DNA from: Calvatia gigantea
Lineage: Eukaryota > Basidiomycota > Agaricomycetes > Agaricales > Lycoperdaceae
DNA length: 64,000 nt
NCBI GenBank assembly: GCA_025093985.1
Contig: JACAAK010000006.1
Coordinates: 1,550,001-1,614,000, forward strand
Direction of reading: 5' to 3'
In this document: positions 11,619 through 22,935 of the stretch, one piece after another
How positions within the stretch are numbered: the first letter of the stretch is position 1
Layout of the letters: the number at the start of each line of letters is the position of its first letter
Notes under the pieces: generated by a model
The model's input: the letters and a program-made list of their open reading frames with translations, nothing else
Databases searched by the model: none
Told to the model about the DNA's origin: nothing
Position numbers and translations under genes: made by a program

Positions 11619-13229
11619 ATGGAGCTCTTGAAATCCTGGCTTTTATATCTCATGCACTATATACTCGCGTCTTTTAATTTCTTGTGGCGTCGCGTCAAAG
11701 GAAGCCAGAGCTCTTACCTCCTCCTCCTTCCTCCAGAAATCCTCTTGGAAATCTTCCAGCACCTCGACATTCGTGCACTGATAGGCACAAGACAGGTGTG
11801 CCAGTAAATTTCTCCGGGGGTTCAGAGCTCCAACCAATCTTGTAGACTTGCAGGACACTATATGTAATGATGAATTCCGAACAATTCTGGGCTGACCTTG
11901 CTCGCAACTTGTGTTCCAAGCCAGGCATTGGAAAAATAAAATATCCATTGGGAAATTATTCAACTATCGAACTCATGCGTTGGACATTGCGTCGGCTTCG
12001 AGCACAAGATCGATGGTCCTCTGACGACCCCTCGCAGCCTCTCCAGTTCCGCTCCCGGCTTGTTGATGGAGGCCTAGGTCTGTATGGAGCAGAGCTTCTT
12101 CGTGGCGGGCGATGGCTGTTCACACTACAACACGACGGCGCTGCGCATATTCTAGACTTGGAAAAGGAATCGCCTCAGCCGCAATTTCTTTTTGAGACCT
12201 ACCGCTCCAGCGAAAATCCCCTGGTTAAGTTTCGGATTTGGATTGACGAAACACAAAGCGAGCTGTCATTTCGTGTTGCCACATATTCAAGGAAAGCCGA
12301 CAGTAAAAGTCAGTCTACGTAATGCAATCGTAAATCATTCTCATGCTTCCGATTTTAGAGAAGACTCGGATATGTATATACCAAATCAATTTTGTCGGAC
12401 AAGACTCGTCCTTGGTGATAACGCTCATCACGGTCATCCGAGATTATCCTCGCTGGGGTGTGCGATCTTGGGTAGCCCTTTCTGAGAAATTTTTCTTGCA
12501 GTGCTTCGCGTTGCGGGACGAGAACGGACAGAAAATAGGACCTGGATCGACTGTAGTGCTACAGTTGCGTCGGTATTCTCAAGATTTACCCCATAGCGAC
12601 AGTAAATGTGTCGAAGAACGCGTCAAATCCGATGGGCCGGTGAGTGGCAAGAACATGGATATCCTGAATCAATGATATCTTGCTGACCCACGTAGACCAG
12701 TGTTTTTTTCCTCCCTGGTGACCGGGTTGGGTTCGCTACGCCAACTTTTGTCAACACGTATGCCGTCGGCTCCGACCAAGACTCGGCGCCTTCGAAGTTG
12801 GTATTACTCCATCATGTTCCAACTTTTCAGGCAGCAAATCTTCTCTCTGCGCCATTCATTGGTTCAAAGCGTACCTATCTTGTTGGTATCCATGAAGACG
12901 CCTTCAGAAGGATCACCATCGGGCACGACCACGATTCACTACCTTCTGTACAAGACTTTGGAAATTTGGAACTTCTGGATGAACAGTTGTCAAGTATTGT
13001 GAGATTTGGACCATCAGCATCTCTCGTCTCTCGATCAAGGACATCCCTTGAAATCGTTTCGTACGAGTATCATGTTGACCGAGCTTGCTTCCGGCGGAAA
13101 CAATACGATGTCCCAGATGACCGTTCACTTCGCATAAAGTGCCTGGCGGCATTCGATGATTCAGTTGGTCGCATTGTATTGGAGACTAATGCGAGCCGAG
13201 GTCAGCTTATGGTTTTGGATTTGGTATGA
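11619..13229 (+). CDS. F2: F-box protein, 484 residues
   Basis: Exons 11619-11795, 11846-12308, 12359-12639 and 12696-13229, with lengths (177, 463, 281, 534) identical to F1, F4, F5 and F6. The F-box reads LLLLPPEILLEIFQHLDIRALIGTRQ then TCRTLY. The N-terminus MELLKSWLLYLMHYILASF is hydrophobic. The C-terminal part diverges from F1 (for example VGSDQDSAPSKL and DEQLSSIVRFGPSAS). Exon 2 is almost identical in DNA sequence to that of F5. It converges with N2, with 178 bp between stops. Likely an SCF substrate adaptor; substrate unknown. Confidence 0.88.
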
Positions 13230-13407
13230 CCCCGACCATGAGGTTGCTTAATCGTTTATGATCCGCTTGTCTCGCCCAAACTACCCCCCGTCTCAACCAA
13301 TACCATGACAAAGACTACGTTCTTCAATATGACGCATATCACAATGAGAAATAGGTACAGAATTCACATTGTACAACTTCCAATAGCCTTAAAGCCTAAA
13401 GGCATTT

Positions 13408-15271
13408 TTACTCGTCCTCCTGTTTATTCAGGAATAACTTCTTCAATTGTGTGCCAGGAACGATTGTCTGCCAGTGGAAGCTCAACTGGTGAATTAGGTA
13501 ATATATATTAGAACACTGACCCAAAATGCGAAAAACTTGAGTATCTCGAGAATGCCTGCCTCTAGCCTAGGTCTGTTTCTCCCTGAGTCCTTGGGGTTCA
13601 CACTGATTGTCGCCCGGTGGCATAATCGACCACCTTTACCCTTAACACAATCTGCAAGTCCGAAAATCCAGTTGTCTCCGTCGGACAAGACGAATTTTAT
13701 GATCTTGTCAGGGAACGGTCCAGACCTCCTTCAGGATGGTGATCCTCGTCAATGGACTGAACTCGTAATTGATGAGGGCTACGTACAGCGCGACGCATTC
13801 GCTGACAATTTGGGGCAAAAATCCGTCCAAAACCGTTACCGACCTCAGGGGATCTTCGTCATTTTTGTTGCTAACCCCTTCGTCTTCATATTCGCGGTCG
13901 TTTGTGCCCTCCCTTCCCTCCCCATCACCTTCACCACCTTCTTCCCCTCCTCCCCCTCCCCACCCTCCGCTGTTCTCTTGTCCTTGCCCTTCATCGCTGT
14001 CTTGTCCTTCTGCATTCACTTCTAGTAGGCCTGGATCATCATCGGAGTCCACAACAGACCGTCCGGGCCCGCCTTCAGACCCCTCCTCTTCATTCTCATC
14101 CAAAGTGCCTACCTCACCGTCACTACCACTGGTAGTCCCGATGTTTTGCTGATTCGCCTTCGCTTCCATCACCAGAAACTGCAAGCTTTCCACTCTCAAA
14201 TATTCCTCATCATCGTCAGAGGATAGCTTGAGCAGATTTACCCGGTCGAAAAGGCTTTCGTATGTGAGCGAGCCCTGAACTATACGGGGAACAATCAGCA
14301 CCCAAATGTTAAGATAAGGGCAAAACGCATCCCTACCGCTTTCTATTAACTCGCCCTTCATTTCCCGACCCTGTATGATGGGCTTTTTCTTCCCAGCAAG
14401 AGCGATGATTGCCATATCAGCCCGTCCAGTGAGGAAAGTCGACCTTTCAATAGGCATTGAAGTGGAACCTTCAGCTGTGGCCTTAACCTCACTTGGCAGG
14501 GATGTGGATGAAAGGTCATACAGCGGAAGCTCCGTCAGCATTACCCAGCAATTTTCCGAGGTGGGAAATGATGAATCAAGGAGGTCAAAATAGCTCATTA
14601 TTTTGTGTTTTGCTGTTAATTCAGACTGGGCAAGGAATCAATCGAAAGGGTTTATTATTGAAAGGAAGGGGCTGACCGGCTTTATGCGAACACGGATGGG
14701 ATAATTAAGGTCGATGAAATTCTCCAACAAGGTCGCTGAGGGCAGGTCGACATTTAATCGATACATACGGTCAAGGCGATCCACTCTTCCTAGAATTAGC
14801 TGAGAGGGGTGGGGAGGAAGAATCTCGATTCCCATTCTTTCTAGGTGTTCCTTTTGAACACGCGAAAAGGTGACCAGCTGCTAGAATTATGGAACAACAT
14901 GCCAGAAGACTAGGCAATCTTGACACACCTCGATTCTGAGCATGTCCCACCTCTCCTTATCTAGGGCCTGCATAAATCGCCGTGCCAGAATTTCATTCCT
15001 GCTCCGGACAAATTTCTTCGCAGCTTCCTTCAAAGCCTTCACCTCCTCAGCCGAGAGGTTATCGCCGCATTTTTCAATGTGTTGATACACAGCGCGCATG
15101 AGGACATCTCCAGTCTTCTGGATCTTCTCTTGATTTGTCAAAGAGTTGCGGAGGCCCAGATATTCGTCCAGCTTCTTCTCGAGGTTACCTGAACACATAC
15201 GAAGCTTAGGATTGTTGATAGGGTTCTGGTCCCCCAGATGGATCCGTACCTTGTTTCCCTTTGGGTGGCAT
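13408..15271 (-). CDS. N2: PD-(D/E)XK nuclease-like protein with acidic insert, intact
   Basis: Seven exons, minus strand: 15250-15271, 14929-15188, 14677-14877, 14337-14625, 13787-14279, 13521-13728 and 13408-13467 (last 3' splice site chosen to agree with N1, N3 and N4); about 510 residues. Residues ~8-94 are helical and charged (LEKKLDEYLGLRN). A nuclease-type signature follows: TGRADMAII with Asp231, then QFLVMEAK with Glu296 and Lys298, the D...ExK pattern of PD-(D/E)XK enzymes. After it comes a ~100-residue low-complexity insert rich in Asp, Glu and Gly, then LPQIVSECVAL and FVLSDGDNWIFGL, a helix and strands common in fungal PDDEXK-like domains. No domain search was run, so activity is inference. 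Start ATG (MPPKGKQ) is conserved in N1 and N4 (MPTKRKQ in N3). Confidence 0.8.
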
Positions 15272-15971
15272 GGTGGGCAGTAGCTCGAGCGATTTATCAA
15301 AGCATAGATCCTTGCTTTGATTAATGGTTTCGATAACAGAAAAAACGTGTGGTGAACCCCGGATGCGAAATCGATGCACCCATGAGTCACGGCTGAATAT
15401 CCCTGCATTTCTTGTTTGAAAAGCCGGAAACAGAAATAGAGGGGCGTCGACATTCGCCTGGTAAATTCAACCACATTGTCGCACGAAAGAGGCGCCGCTG
15501 TTCCTGCCGAACCCTTTTCCAAGAATCAAAAGAGACCCCACTTATCATAGATCTCGTATGCCACCAGAAGGCCCCGCAAGGCTCTCGTGATAAGTAAATA
15601 CCACCCAACCGCACTCTGCTTTTAGGATCCCTTTCCAGTCTCGACATCGTGCTGCAAATCGATCGCTCGAGTTGAGGGATCAATTTTTAATCATGTACTT
15701 GAGGAACTATTGGAAGCTATAAACTATTGAACGGGCTGAAGGCAAGAGATATATCACGATAAAAAGTTTGATCATTAAGCAGCGGATTGCGGAGATGAAA
15801 GGTGGCTGTAGAGTGGGATAGTTAAGACTCTCACCTGTTGTTGCAATAGTTTTATGAATACCTACAGGACAGTGCGGAGGTGCTGCAATCAATCAATGGA
15901 ATGTATCACAAGTCGGCAAAGGCCGTATTTGTCCCGCGTACGATGATAAATGCCTCACACACGGTGGGTTT
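15272..15971. other. Intergenic N2-P2
   Basis: Conserved N upstream region followed by a stretch ending in CCTACAGGACAGTG near 15870. The same text ends the conserved block upstream of N3 and N4, so it may mark a breakpoint. No gene seen. Confidence 0.6.
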
Positions 15972-17011
15972 TTATGATCGACGAGAGCGAAATAAGAGGT
16001 TTGCAAGCACAACGCCAATACCCATACCCATACTCAGTCCGAGCACAAAGAGATCAGCACCTCCACTCCGACCGCGTCTACCACTACTCATCTCGCGACC
16101 ATCTGGATTCGGGCTTTTACTCATAGAATGGCGCCGAGAAACCAAAGCGCCTTCGACACCGAACGCCTCATTCAACCCTGGTAGTCCGTCGATCGATTTC
16201 GTGTTTCGCGTATACCACCATGATTTCATGCCGTCCTTCGGGAGGTCAAGGTATTGCGTCGAATCTTCCTCGGGCCCGTTAGTGCTCGTGGCCTGTGAAG
16301 TCGGAGGCTCCTGGTCGTGGGATTCAAGACGTTCGGCCCATTCATGCAGTTTCGTTCGGTAGGATTTGAATTCATAAAACGGTACAGAGAAACCACATGT
16401 CTAGTTGGACAGAATGGTCAACGCAGATTTGCGAATGAGGTTCGAGGACATACAGCCATGACTTGAATTATATCAATGATTATGATGGCTCGAGAACCTG
16501 GCTGTCGTTTTACATTTTCTAAATTATTTTGCCCTGGGTCGGTGGCGGCGGTATCGCGAACGCTAGAGAGGAAGGTATCATATTCGGGTGTCCCATATTC
16601 GTATACAAGCCCTAAGATGATGTCTCATCAGACGAGAAGCGAGGGGAAAATGTTCGTCCATACCTTTCCCATAGATTCGAACAATTGACGCTGGACCCTC
16701 GAAGGCATGAAACAAAATCGTAATTCGTCCATTATCTGGTTCTTGAAGATGCGCAATGGTCTCCACCCCTGCTCGACCTGTCTTTAGAATTACTTGGAAG
16801 AGGATGTAAACTACGGCAACCCACCTGAGCCGGTCAGGTCTTCATACCAAACCCTTCCCTCGTCGATGATATGAAACGTTCCTTCTGTACACTTTGGCGA
16901 TACATTAACTCTCCCGGAAGGGGAGAGCGGCGCTGTAGCCACCCAGAACATACGCTGCGATTCTATCCAGGGAATCGCATACGCAGGGAGAGCAGGGTGT
17001 AATTTCCCCAT
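15972..17011 (-). CDS. P2: PNPOx-like protein with C-terminal hydrophobic tail, intact
   Basis: Exons, minus strand: 16825-17011, 16664-16768, 16454-16611 and 15972-16400; 292 residues, phases consistent. N-terminal PNPOx-like split barrel: MGKLHPALPAYAIPW, FWVATAPLSPSGRVNVSPK, GTFHIIDEGRVWYEDL, GRITILFHAFEGPASIVRIYG, EYGTPEYDTF and SVPFYEFKSYRTKLHEWAER. Residues ~165-265 are a polar linker (KSWWYTRNTKSIDGLPGLNE). The end, LFVLGLSMGMGIGVVLANLLF followed by RSRRS, is a good single membrane segment with basic residues after it, as in tail-anchored proteins. A flavin-binding redox role is the family expectation; substrate unknown. Best reference copy for this family here. Confidence 0.82.
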
Positions 17012-17830
17012 TTCTGCTTAAAGAGGAGGTAATAAGTCGTTGGGGTGTCCCAGAGAGCGACTATTTAAACGGCGTGGACACATAACGTTGTCTGTTATGT
17101 CATTCGCCGTTTGTCTTGGAGCCTTGATTATTCTCAGCAATTTGTAAACCCCTGCAAGGATCGACGTTCCTCGCCTGGCGGTGGGAAATCAAGTGGCACG
17201 TCGGGGTTATCCTGCTGCGGGACTTGTACATACGATAGGTGTCGGTCGCGGTCTGGCTCAAAAGTGCTGTAGCAAGTCCAACAACTCACTGGCTGGTATG
17301 AGCGCCGGAATAATCAGTCACTTGCTCCATCGAATACACAGGTTGCAGGGTCCATATGTCTGAAATTTGGACCACCGCTACCGCCATAGATAAGCTTATC
17401 AATGTTCTCTTAAAATATCCCACAACGGTTCCAACACCTGACTAACGATTCGGCAGTTCGAGCATTCCTGCTCGGCGTTCTTTGATTACCTGGTTGTCAA
17501 AGCTGCGAGCCTGTGACCAACAAAACTTGTGCCAGGTCAACGCCCGGGTATTCTGTGAAATTTCAGATTGAAGAGTGGGTAAAGTGAAGGCGACATAGTG
17601 TACATCGTCTATTCGTGATTCCAGAATAAGTTACAAAAGGCACTTCGCTTGCCTTCAAATACTCAGAATCAAACTAACCACCAGGGAAGGGAGTATGATA
17701 GGTAGCACGTTCAAGTCAACTACAGTCTCTTTTTCCTCTATTCAAATGACTGATGACGGAGCCGGAAAGAGAGAAATAGGGAAGGGGTCAGTTGTTTTCA
17801 ATGGTATTTCTGACACAAGTCCTGGTGCTT
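17012..17830. other. P2 upstream region, no gene
   Basis: Matches upstream DNA of P1 (inverted) to about 17480 and of P3 (34428-34900). Noncoding in all three contexts as far as I can see. Confidence 0.6.
17061..17069 (-). promoter_or_regulatory. Candidate TATA-like box of P2
   Basis: Minus strand TTTAAATAG, 50 nt before the P2 ATG, in the position of TATATA upstream of P1 and P3. Confidence 0.5.
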
Positions 17831-17839
17831 AATATAGAT

Positions 17840-18245
17840 AACGCTACACGGGCCTTTCAAATGGCCTTATGAGTGTTAATGAAACAGGAGTGAGGTATTA
17901 CAATTGGTACAGAGTGTACAAATCAATGAACGGACACAGAAGAACTAAGAACCCAGGCCAGCAAAACGCTTCACCTCTCACGTCCTGCGCGTAAACGTCA
18001 ACGGAACCCTCACGGGTCTACAAAACGGAAAGCGAATCAGAACAAGCTCATGAGCGCAACAGAACCCCAGAAACAGACCTCAAGGTCAGCGTAGGCGTTG
18101 ACTTCAACACTCTTTCCTTCCTCTGTTCAAACGTCTCGTGTGCAAACTGTGGCTCCTCCTTGACGGTGATCTTATAATGGGAGACGAACATTGTGAGAAC
18201 TGTTACACCTTCTACTTCACCGAACCTGTCGTTCGTTACGCAGTG
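17840..18245 (-). pseudogene. Relic of P450 3' end
   Basis: Nearly the same sequence as 35100-35490, which holds the last exon and 3' flank of the P450 gene. The minus strand still reads YKITVKEEPQFAHETFEQRK and a stop near 18049, but the match ends at about 18245, before the upstream exons and the haem-binding exon. It lies upstream of P2, as the real P450 end lies upstream of P3, so it came with a duplicated P-containing block. Confidence 0.85.
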
Positions 18246-18714
18246 TCAACACAGAATCTTACGTTGAAGTACGAGATTTTTACCACGACCCTCACTGATA
18301 GTTCAACGTTTCAACAATCAGCATATATTACAGGCCTCGAAATTGACCCACCTCGTGCAGAATTGATTTAAGATTCCCGGCGGTACTGACCCTGCGATGA
18401 CAGAAGCTGGACGACGTTTATCGGAGTGCTCTTATCACCAACTTCCCATTCACAGCTGGATCGGGTACCGGGAAGGGCTTCCTGCGTACACTCTGACCGT
18501 ATGGTGCCGTAGGTTGCTTACTGCAAGATACCAGGCACTTCAAAGCTTCAGTATTCCATAAGCTTCAATGCTTACAAGTCAAATAACAATCATAAGTACC
18601 ACCCACGTGACAGAAAATCGAGCCGCACCTGGCACCGGCCAGCCCCAACTTTAGAATCGGACAACGCCTTCAAATGTTCAACGTTCAACGTTCAGCTTCG
18701 CAGTCATTTTCTCC
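18246..18714. other. Intergenic, no gene seen
   Basis: Unique spacer between the P450 relic and the F3 relic. It contains the F-type promoter block with CACGTG at 18604. Confidence 0.5.
18604..18609 (+). promoter_or_regulatory. CACGTG element upstream of the F3 relic
   Basis: Context CACCCACGTGACAGAAAA. The block is shared with the orphan element at 25408. Confidence 0.5.
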
Positions 18715-20304
18715 GGATCTCTTGGAATTCTGGCTTTCTTATTTTATGTCTTACGTTCTGGCCTTTTTTAAACCCTTGTGGCGTCACGCCAATTGGGAAC
18801 AGAGTTCTCACCTCCTCCTCCTCCTTCCTCCGGAAATTCTTCTGGAATAACCCAGTACCTTGGCTATCGTGCACTGATAAATACGAGACAGGTGTGCCAG
18901 TATTCTTCTCCGGGGATTCAGAGCTCCAACCAATCTTGTAGACTTGCAGGACACTTTATGGAATGATGAGTTCCGAACAATTCTGGGCCAACCTTGCTCG
19001 CGACCTATGTTCCAAGCCAGGCATTGGAAAACTGATATGTCCCTTGGGGAATTATTCAACTGTCAAGCTCATGCATTGGACGTTACGGCGACTTCGAGCA
19101 CAAGATCGATGGTTTTCTGATCCCCTGCAGCCTCTCCAATTTCGCTCCCGGCTTGTTGATGTAGGCCCACATCTGTACAGAGCAGAGTTTCTCGTGGGGG
19201 CGATGGCTGTTCACGATGCGACATAACGGCACTGCCACCTGGAAAAGGAATCTCCTCAGCCGCAATTTCCCTTTGAAACCCACCCCTCGGCGAGAGTCCC
19301 CTATCATGGTTTCGGATTTGGATTGACGAAACCCAAAGCGAGCTGTCATTTCGTGTCGCCACGTATCCGCCGGAAGCTGATAGTACAAGTCAGTCTACGT
19401 GATGCAACTATAAATCATTCTCATACTTTTGTTCCTAGAGGCGACTCAGATATGTATATACCAAATTGGTTGCGTCGGACATGACTCATCCCCTGTAGTA
19501 ACGCCTATCGCAGTTATCCAAGATTATCCCCGCTGGGGCAACCGATACTCGGCAGCTCTTTCTGATAAATTCTTCTTGCAGTGCTTCGCGTTGTGGGACG
19601 ACGACGGGCTCGGAATAGGACCAGGATCGATCATGGTGCTGCAGTTGCGTCGGTATTCTCAGGTTCTACCGCACAGCGCTACCCAATTTGTTGAAGAACG
19701 TGTCGAATCCAAGGGGCGGGTGAGTAGCAAGAACGTAGATATCTTGAATCAATTGTATCTCACTGACCCATGCAGACCAATGTTTTCTTTCTTCCCGGTG
19801 ACCGGGTTGGGTTCGCGGCATCAACTTTCGTTAAATATACGCCATCAGCTGTGATCAAGACTCTGCACCTCCGAAGCTGGCACTACTCCATCACGTCCCC
19901 GTTTCCCAGGCAGCAAGTCTTCCCCCTCTCTGCACCATTTATCGATTTTTAATACACCTATCTTGTTGCTATCTCCGAAGACGCCTTCAGGAGCATCACC
20001 ATCGGTCGCGATCACAATTCACCACCCGTTGTAGAGAAATTGGAACCTCTGTCTAAACAAGTGGGAAGTTTTCTAAATTTGGACCATCAGCGCCCTCGTT
20101 CCTCGATCTTGGACGCCGTTCGAAATCATCACGCACGAGTATTGTATTGGAGGGATTTGCTTCCAGCGGAAACATTACGATCCCCCAGACGATGACCCAT
20201 TTGTTGAGATATCAGGCCTAGCAGCGTTCGACGATTCTATTGGTCGCATTGTATTGAAAAATTATGCAAGCCGAAGTCAGCTCAGGGTTTTGGACTTGAT
20301 ATGA
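18715..20304 (+). pseudogene. F3: decayed F-box gene
   Basis: Alignable along its whole length to F2 and F4. The ATG is lost (GATCTCTTGG where others have ATG-GAGCTCTTGG). The F-box exon has an extra CTC-type unit and a stop after LPPEILLE. Exon 2 has lost one codon after DRWFSD, and deletions and frameshifts follow after AEFLVG. The last exon is broken by stops and deletions. The terminal LDLI and TGA at 20302-20304 are still visible. Clear pseudogene. Confidence 0.88.
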
Positions 20305-20389
20305 CCGCGGCGACAGATGCACCAGGAGCGATCGCCTGTAAATTGGACCTCAATTGTTCAATATTGAATCACCGGATCTTGTCAGAGCG

Positions 20390-20640
20390 CTCACCCAGAG
20401 TGCGAGTAAACTGACCGCCTCGAGTATGTCAGCCTCTAACTTAGTTCTATTTTTTGAGCCCTTCGAGTTCACACTTATCACCACTTGGTGACATATTCGA
20501 TCGCCTTCCCCTCAGCACAATCACGGGTCCGAAAATTCAGTCCTTCCTGTCAGATAGGATGAATTTTATGCTCTTGCCAGAGAATGATTTGGACCTCCTT
20601 CACGATGGTGGAAATTACGAGCGCATGACTGCCTTTCTTC
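20390..20640 (-). pseudogene. N5: terminal fragment of an N gene
   Basis: Minus-strand match to the N exon with LSDGDNWIFG and to the start of the next intron (compare 13521-13728 and 23010-23240), with stops and substitutions. It sits just 3' of F3 in convergent orientation, as in the intact modules, showing that F3 once had an N partner. Confidence 0.8.
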
Positions 20641-21114
20641 TTTGACGAACTTCAGAACGTAGGATTGGGAGCTCCAGCATATTATCCACCGGTGGCAGTA
20701 TGTGAACAGCTGCCAACAGAAAATTGACATATGATCGTGTATCGATGGACGAGACTTGCACCACGATTTCAGTTGATATCGTAGTTCAGCAGTAAGTGCA
20801 GTACTCGAAATCGACGCATCGAGTAGCGATGTGAGAACTTGTGTAATATTTGTTGTAGTGCTCCCACACCAATCCCACATTGATAACTGGATCCTCACGT
20901 GCTGCCCATATAGCGATCGGAAAGGCCTTTCTTGTCCATATTCCTACGCTCCTGTAGGTTAGAACTATTCTACTCACTGTAAGAAACGAAGCACTTCAAG
21001 AGTGTTGAAATGACGGACAAATCCAGCCACCATCATTTAACCATTCACGTGACAGAAACTGAAGGTCAGAAGTGCCGTCGGAGCGTTCAACATTCAAATT
21101 CGCGTCATTTATTC
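20641..21114. other. F4 promoter region
   Basis: Carries the same promoter block as upstream of F2, with a CAGCAGTAAGTGCAG-type sequence near 20790. No gene. Confidence 0.55.
21046..21051 (+). promoter_or_regulatory. CACGTG element upstream of F4
   Basis: Context ACCATTCACGTGACAG, 63 bp before the F4 ATG. Confidence 0.55.
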
Positions 21115-22722
21115 ATGAAGCTCTTGGCAGTCTGGCTTTCGTATTTCGTGTCTTATGTTTTGGCTTCTTTTAAGCTCCTGTGGCGTCGTGTCCAAGGGGA
21201 CCAGAGCTCTCACCTTCTCCTCCTTCCCCCAGAAATTCTCCTGGAAATATTCCAGTACCTCGACCACCATGCACTGATAGAGACAAGACAGGTGTGCCAG
21301 CATTCTTCTCTGGAGATCAGACTTCCGATTAATCCTGTAGACTTGCAGGGCACTTTATGGAATGATGAACTCCGAACAATTCTGGGCCAACCTTGCTCGC
21401 GACCTCTGTTATAAGCCGGGCATTGGAAAAATAACGTATCCCTTGGGGAATTATTCAACTGTTGAGCTCATGCATTGGACGTTGCGTCGACTTCGAGCAC
21501 GAGATCGATGGTCCTCTGATGATCCTTCGCAGCCTCTCCAATTCCGCTCTCGGCTCGTTGATGGAGGTCAAGCTCTCTACGGAGCAGAGCTTCTTCGTGG
21601 GGGGCGATGGTTGTTTTTAATACAAGATGACGGCGCCGCGCGCATGTTGGACCTGGGAGCTAAGTTGCCTCAGCCGCAACTCCTCTTCAAAACATACCGT
21701 TCCAATGAGGATCCCCTCGTCAAGTTTCAGATCTGGATTGATGAGACAAAACGTGAGCTGTCATTTCGTGTTGTAACACACGGGTGGGAAGCCGACAGCA
21801 AAAGTCAGTCTACCTGGTACACCCATAGACCATTCTTATACTTTCGTTTTTAGAGAAGACTCGGATATGTATATACCAAATCGATTGCGTCGGACAGGAC
21901 TCGTCCTTGGTAGTGACGCCTCTCTCGGTCATCCGAGATTATCCTCGTGGAGGTGTACGATCTTGGGTGGCTCTTTCTGGGAAGTTCTTCCTGCAGTGTT
22001 TCGCATTGCGAGACGAGGATGGATGTAAAATAGGTCCCGGATCGACCATAGTGCTGCAGTTGCGTCGGTATTCTCAGGCTCTACCGCATTGTGCCAACCA
22101 ATTTGTTGAAAAACGTGTCGAATCCGATGGGCCGGTGAGTGGCAGGAACAGACATATAGAATTCATGTCACCTCATGTACCCACGCAGACCAGTGTTTTC
22201 TTTCTTCCCGATGACCGGGCTGGGTTCGCGGCACCAACCTTCATCAATATATACGCTATCAGCTGTGACCAAGACTCCGCGCCTCCGAACCTGGCTTTGC
22301 TCCATCATGTTCCAATTTCTCAGGCAGCAAATCTTCTCTCTGCACCATTCATTGGTTCTCAATGCACCTATCTTGTTGGTACCTACGAGGACGCTTTTCG
22401 GAGGATCACTATCGGCCACAATCGCAATTCGCCACCCGTCGTACAAGAACTTGGAAATTTGGAACCTCTGTTCAAGCAAGTGTCAACCCTTGTGAGATTT
22501 GGACCATCAGCATCCGTCGTTTCTCGATCAAGGACGTCACTCGAAATTATTATGCATGAGTATTGTGTTGGTCGGGCCTGCTTCCGGGGGGAACGATATG
22601 ATCCCCCAGACGATTGCTCACTTCGGATAACGCGCCTAGCAGCGTTCGACGATTCTGTTGGTCGCATTGTATTGGAGACCAACTCGGGCCGAGGTCAACT
22701 AATGGTTTTGGATTTAACATGA
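21115..22722 (+). CDS. F4: F-box protein, 484 residues
   Basis: Exons 21115-21291, 21341-21803, 21854-22134 and 22189-22722. N-terminus MKLLAVWLSYFVSYVLASF is hydrophobic; the F-box is LLLLPPEILLEIFQYLDHHALIETRQ then TCRALYG. The C-terminal half resembles F1 and F6 (AISCDQDSAPPNLALLHHV, VQELGNLEPLFKQVS) more than F2 and F5, so the family has at least two subtypes. It converges with N3, with 213 bp between stops. Intact, with no frame problems. Confidence 0.88.
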
Positions 22723-22935
22723 CCATGGCGATAGGGTAGCACGGATTGTACTAAGTAATTCCTTGCTCGTTCAGATTTACTTGTCGCGCATGAACCACTC
22801 ACCCGTCCCAGCCATTGCCGCTACAGAGATATCCTGTATGATTTGGTGTGTACCGTGGCAAGAAAAGAGAACAGAATTCAGAATATACAGTTTTCTCCAG
22901 CCTTAAATCTCGCAGTACATTTACTCGCCCCCCTG

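Larger units (their letters stand above)
11500..17480. repeat. Right arm of inverted duplication (module F2-N2-P2)
   Basis: Mirror image of 4470-10490. This arm is the best preserved: F2, N2 and P2 are all open. Beyond it, from about 17500 to 18245, the duplicated block continues into a relic of the P450 gene, which is not present next to P1. Confidence 0.75.

Noticed and set aside
14887..15522. 211-codon minus-strand frame spanning the N2 5' region, also seen at N3
   Set aside because: It joins the N leader, first intron and exon 2; splicing from the conserved MPPKGKQ start explains all copies better.
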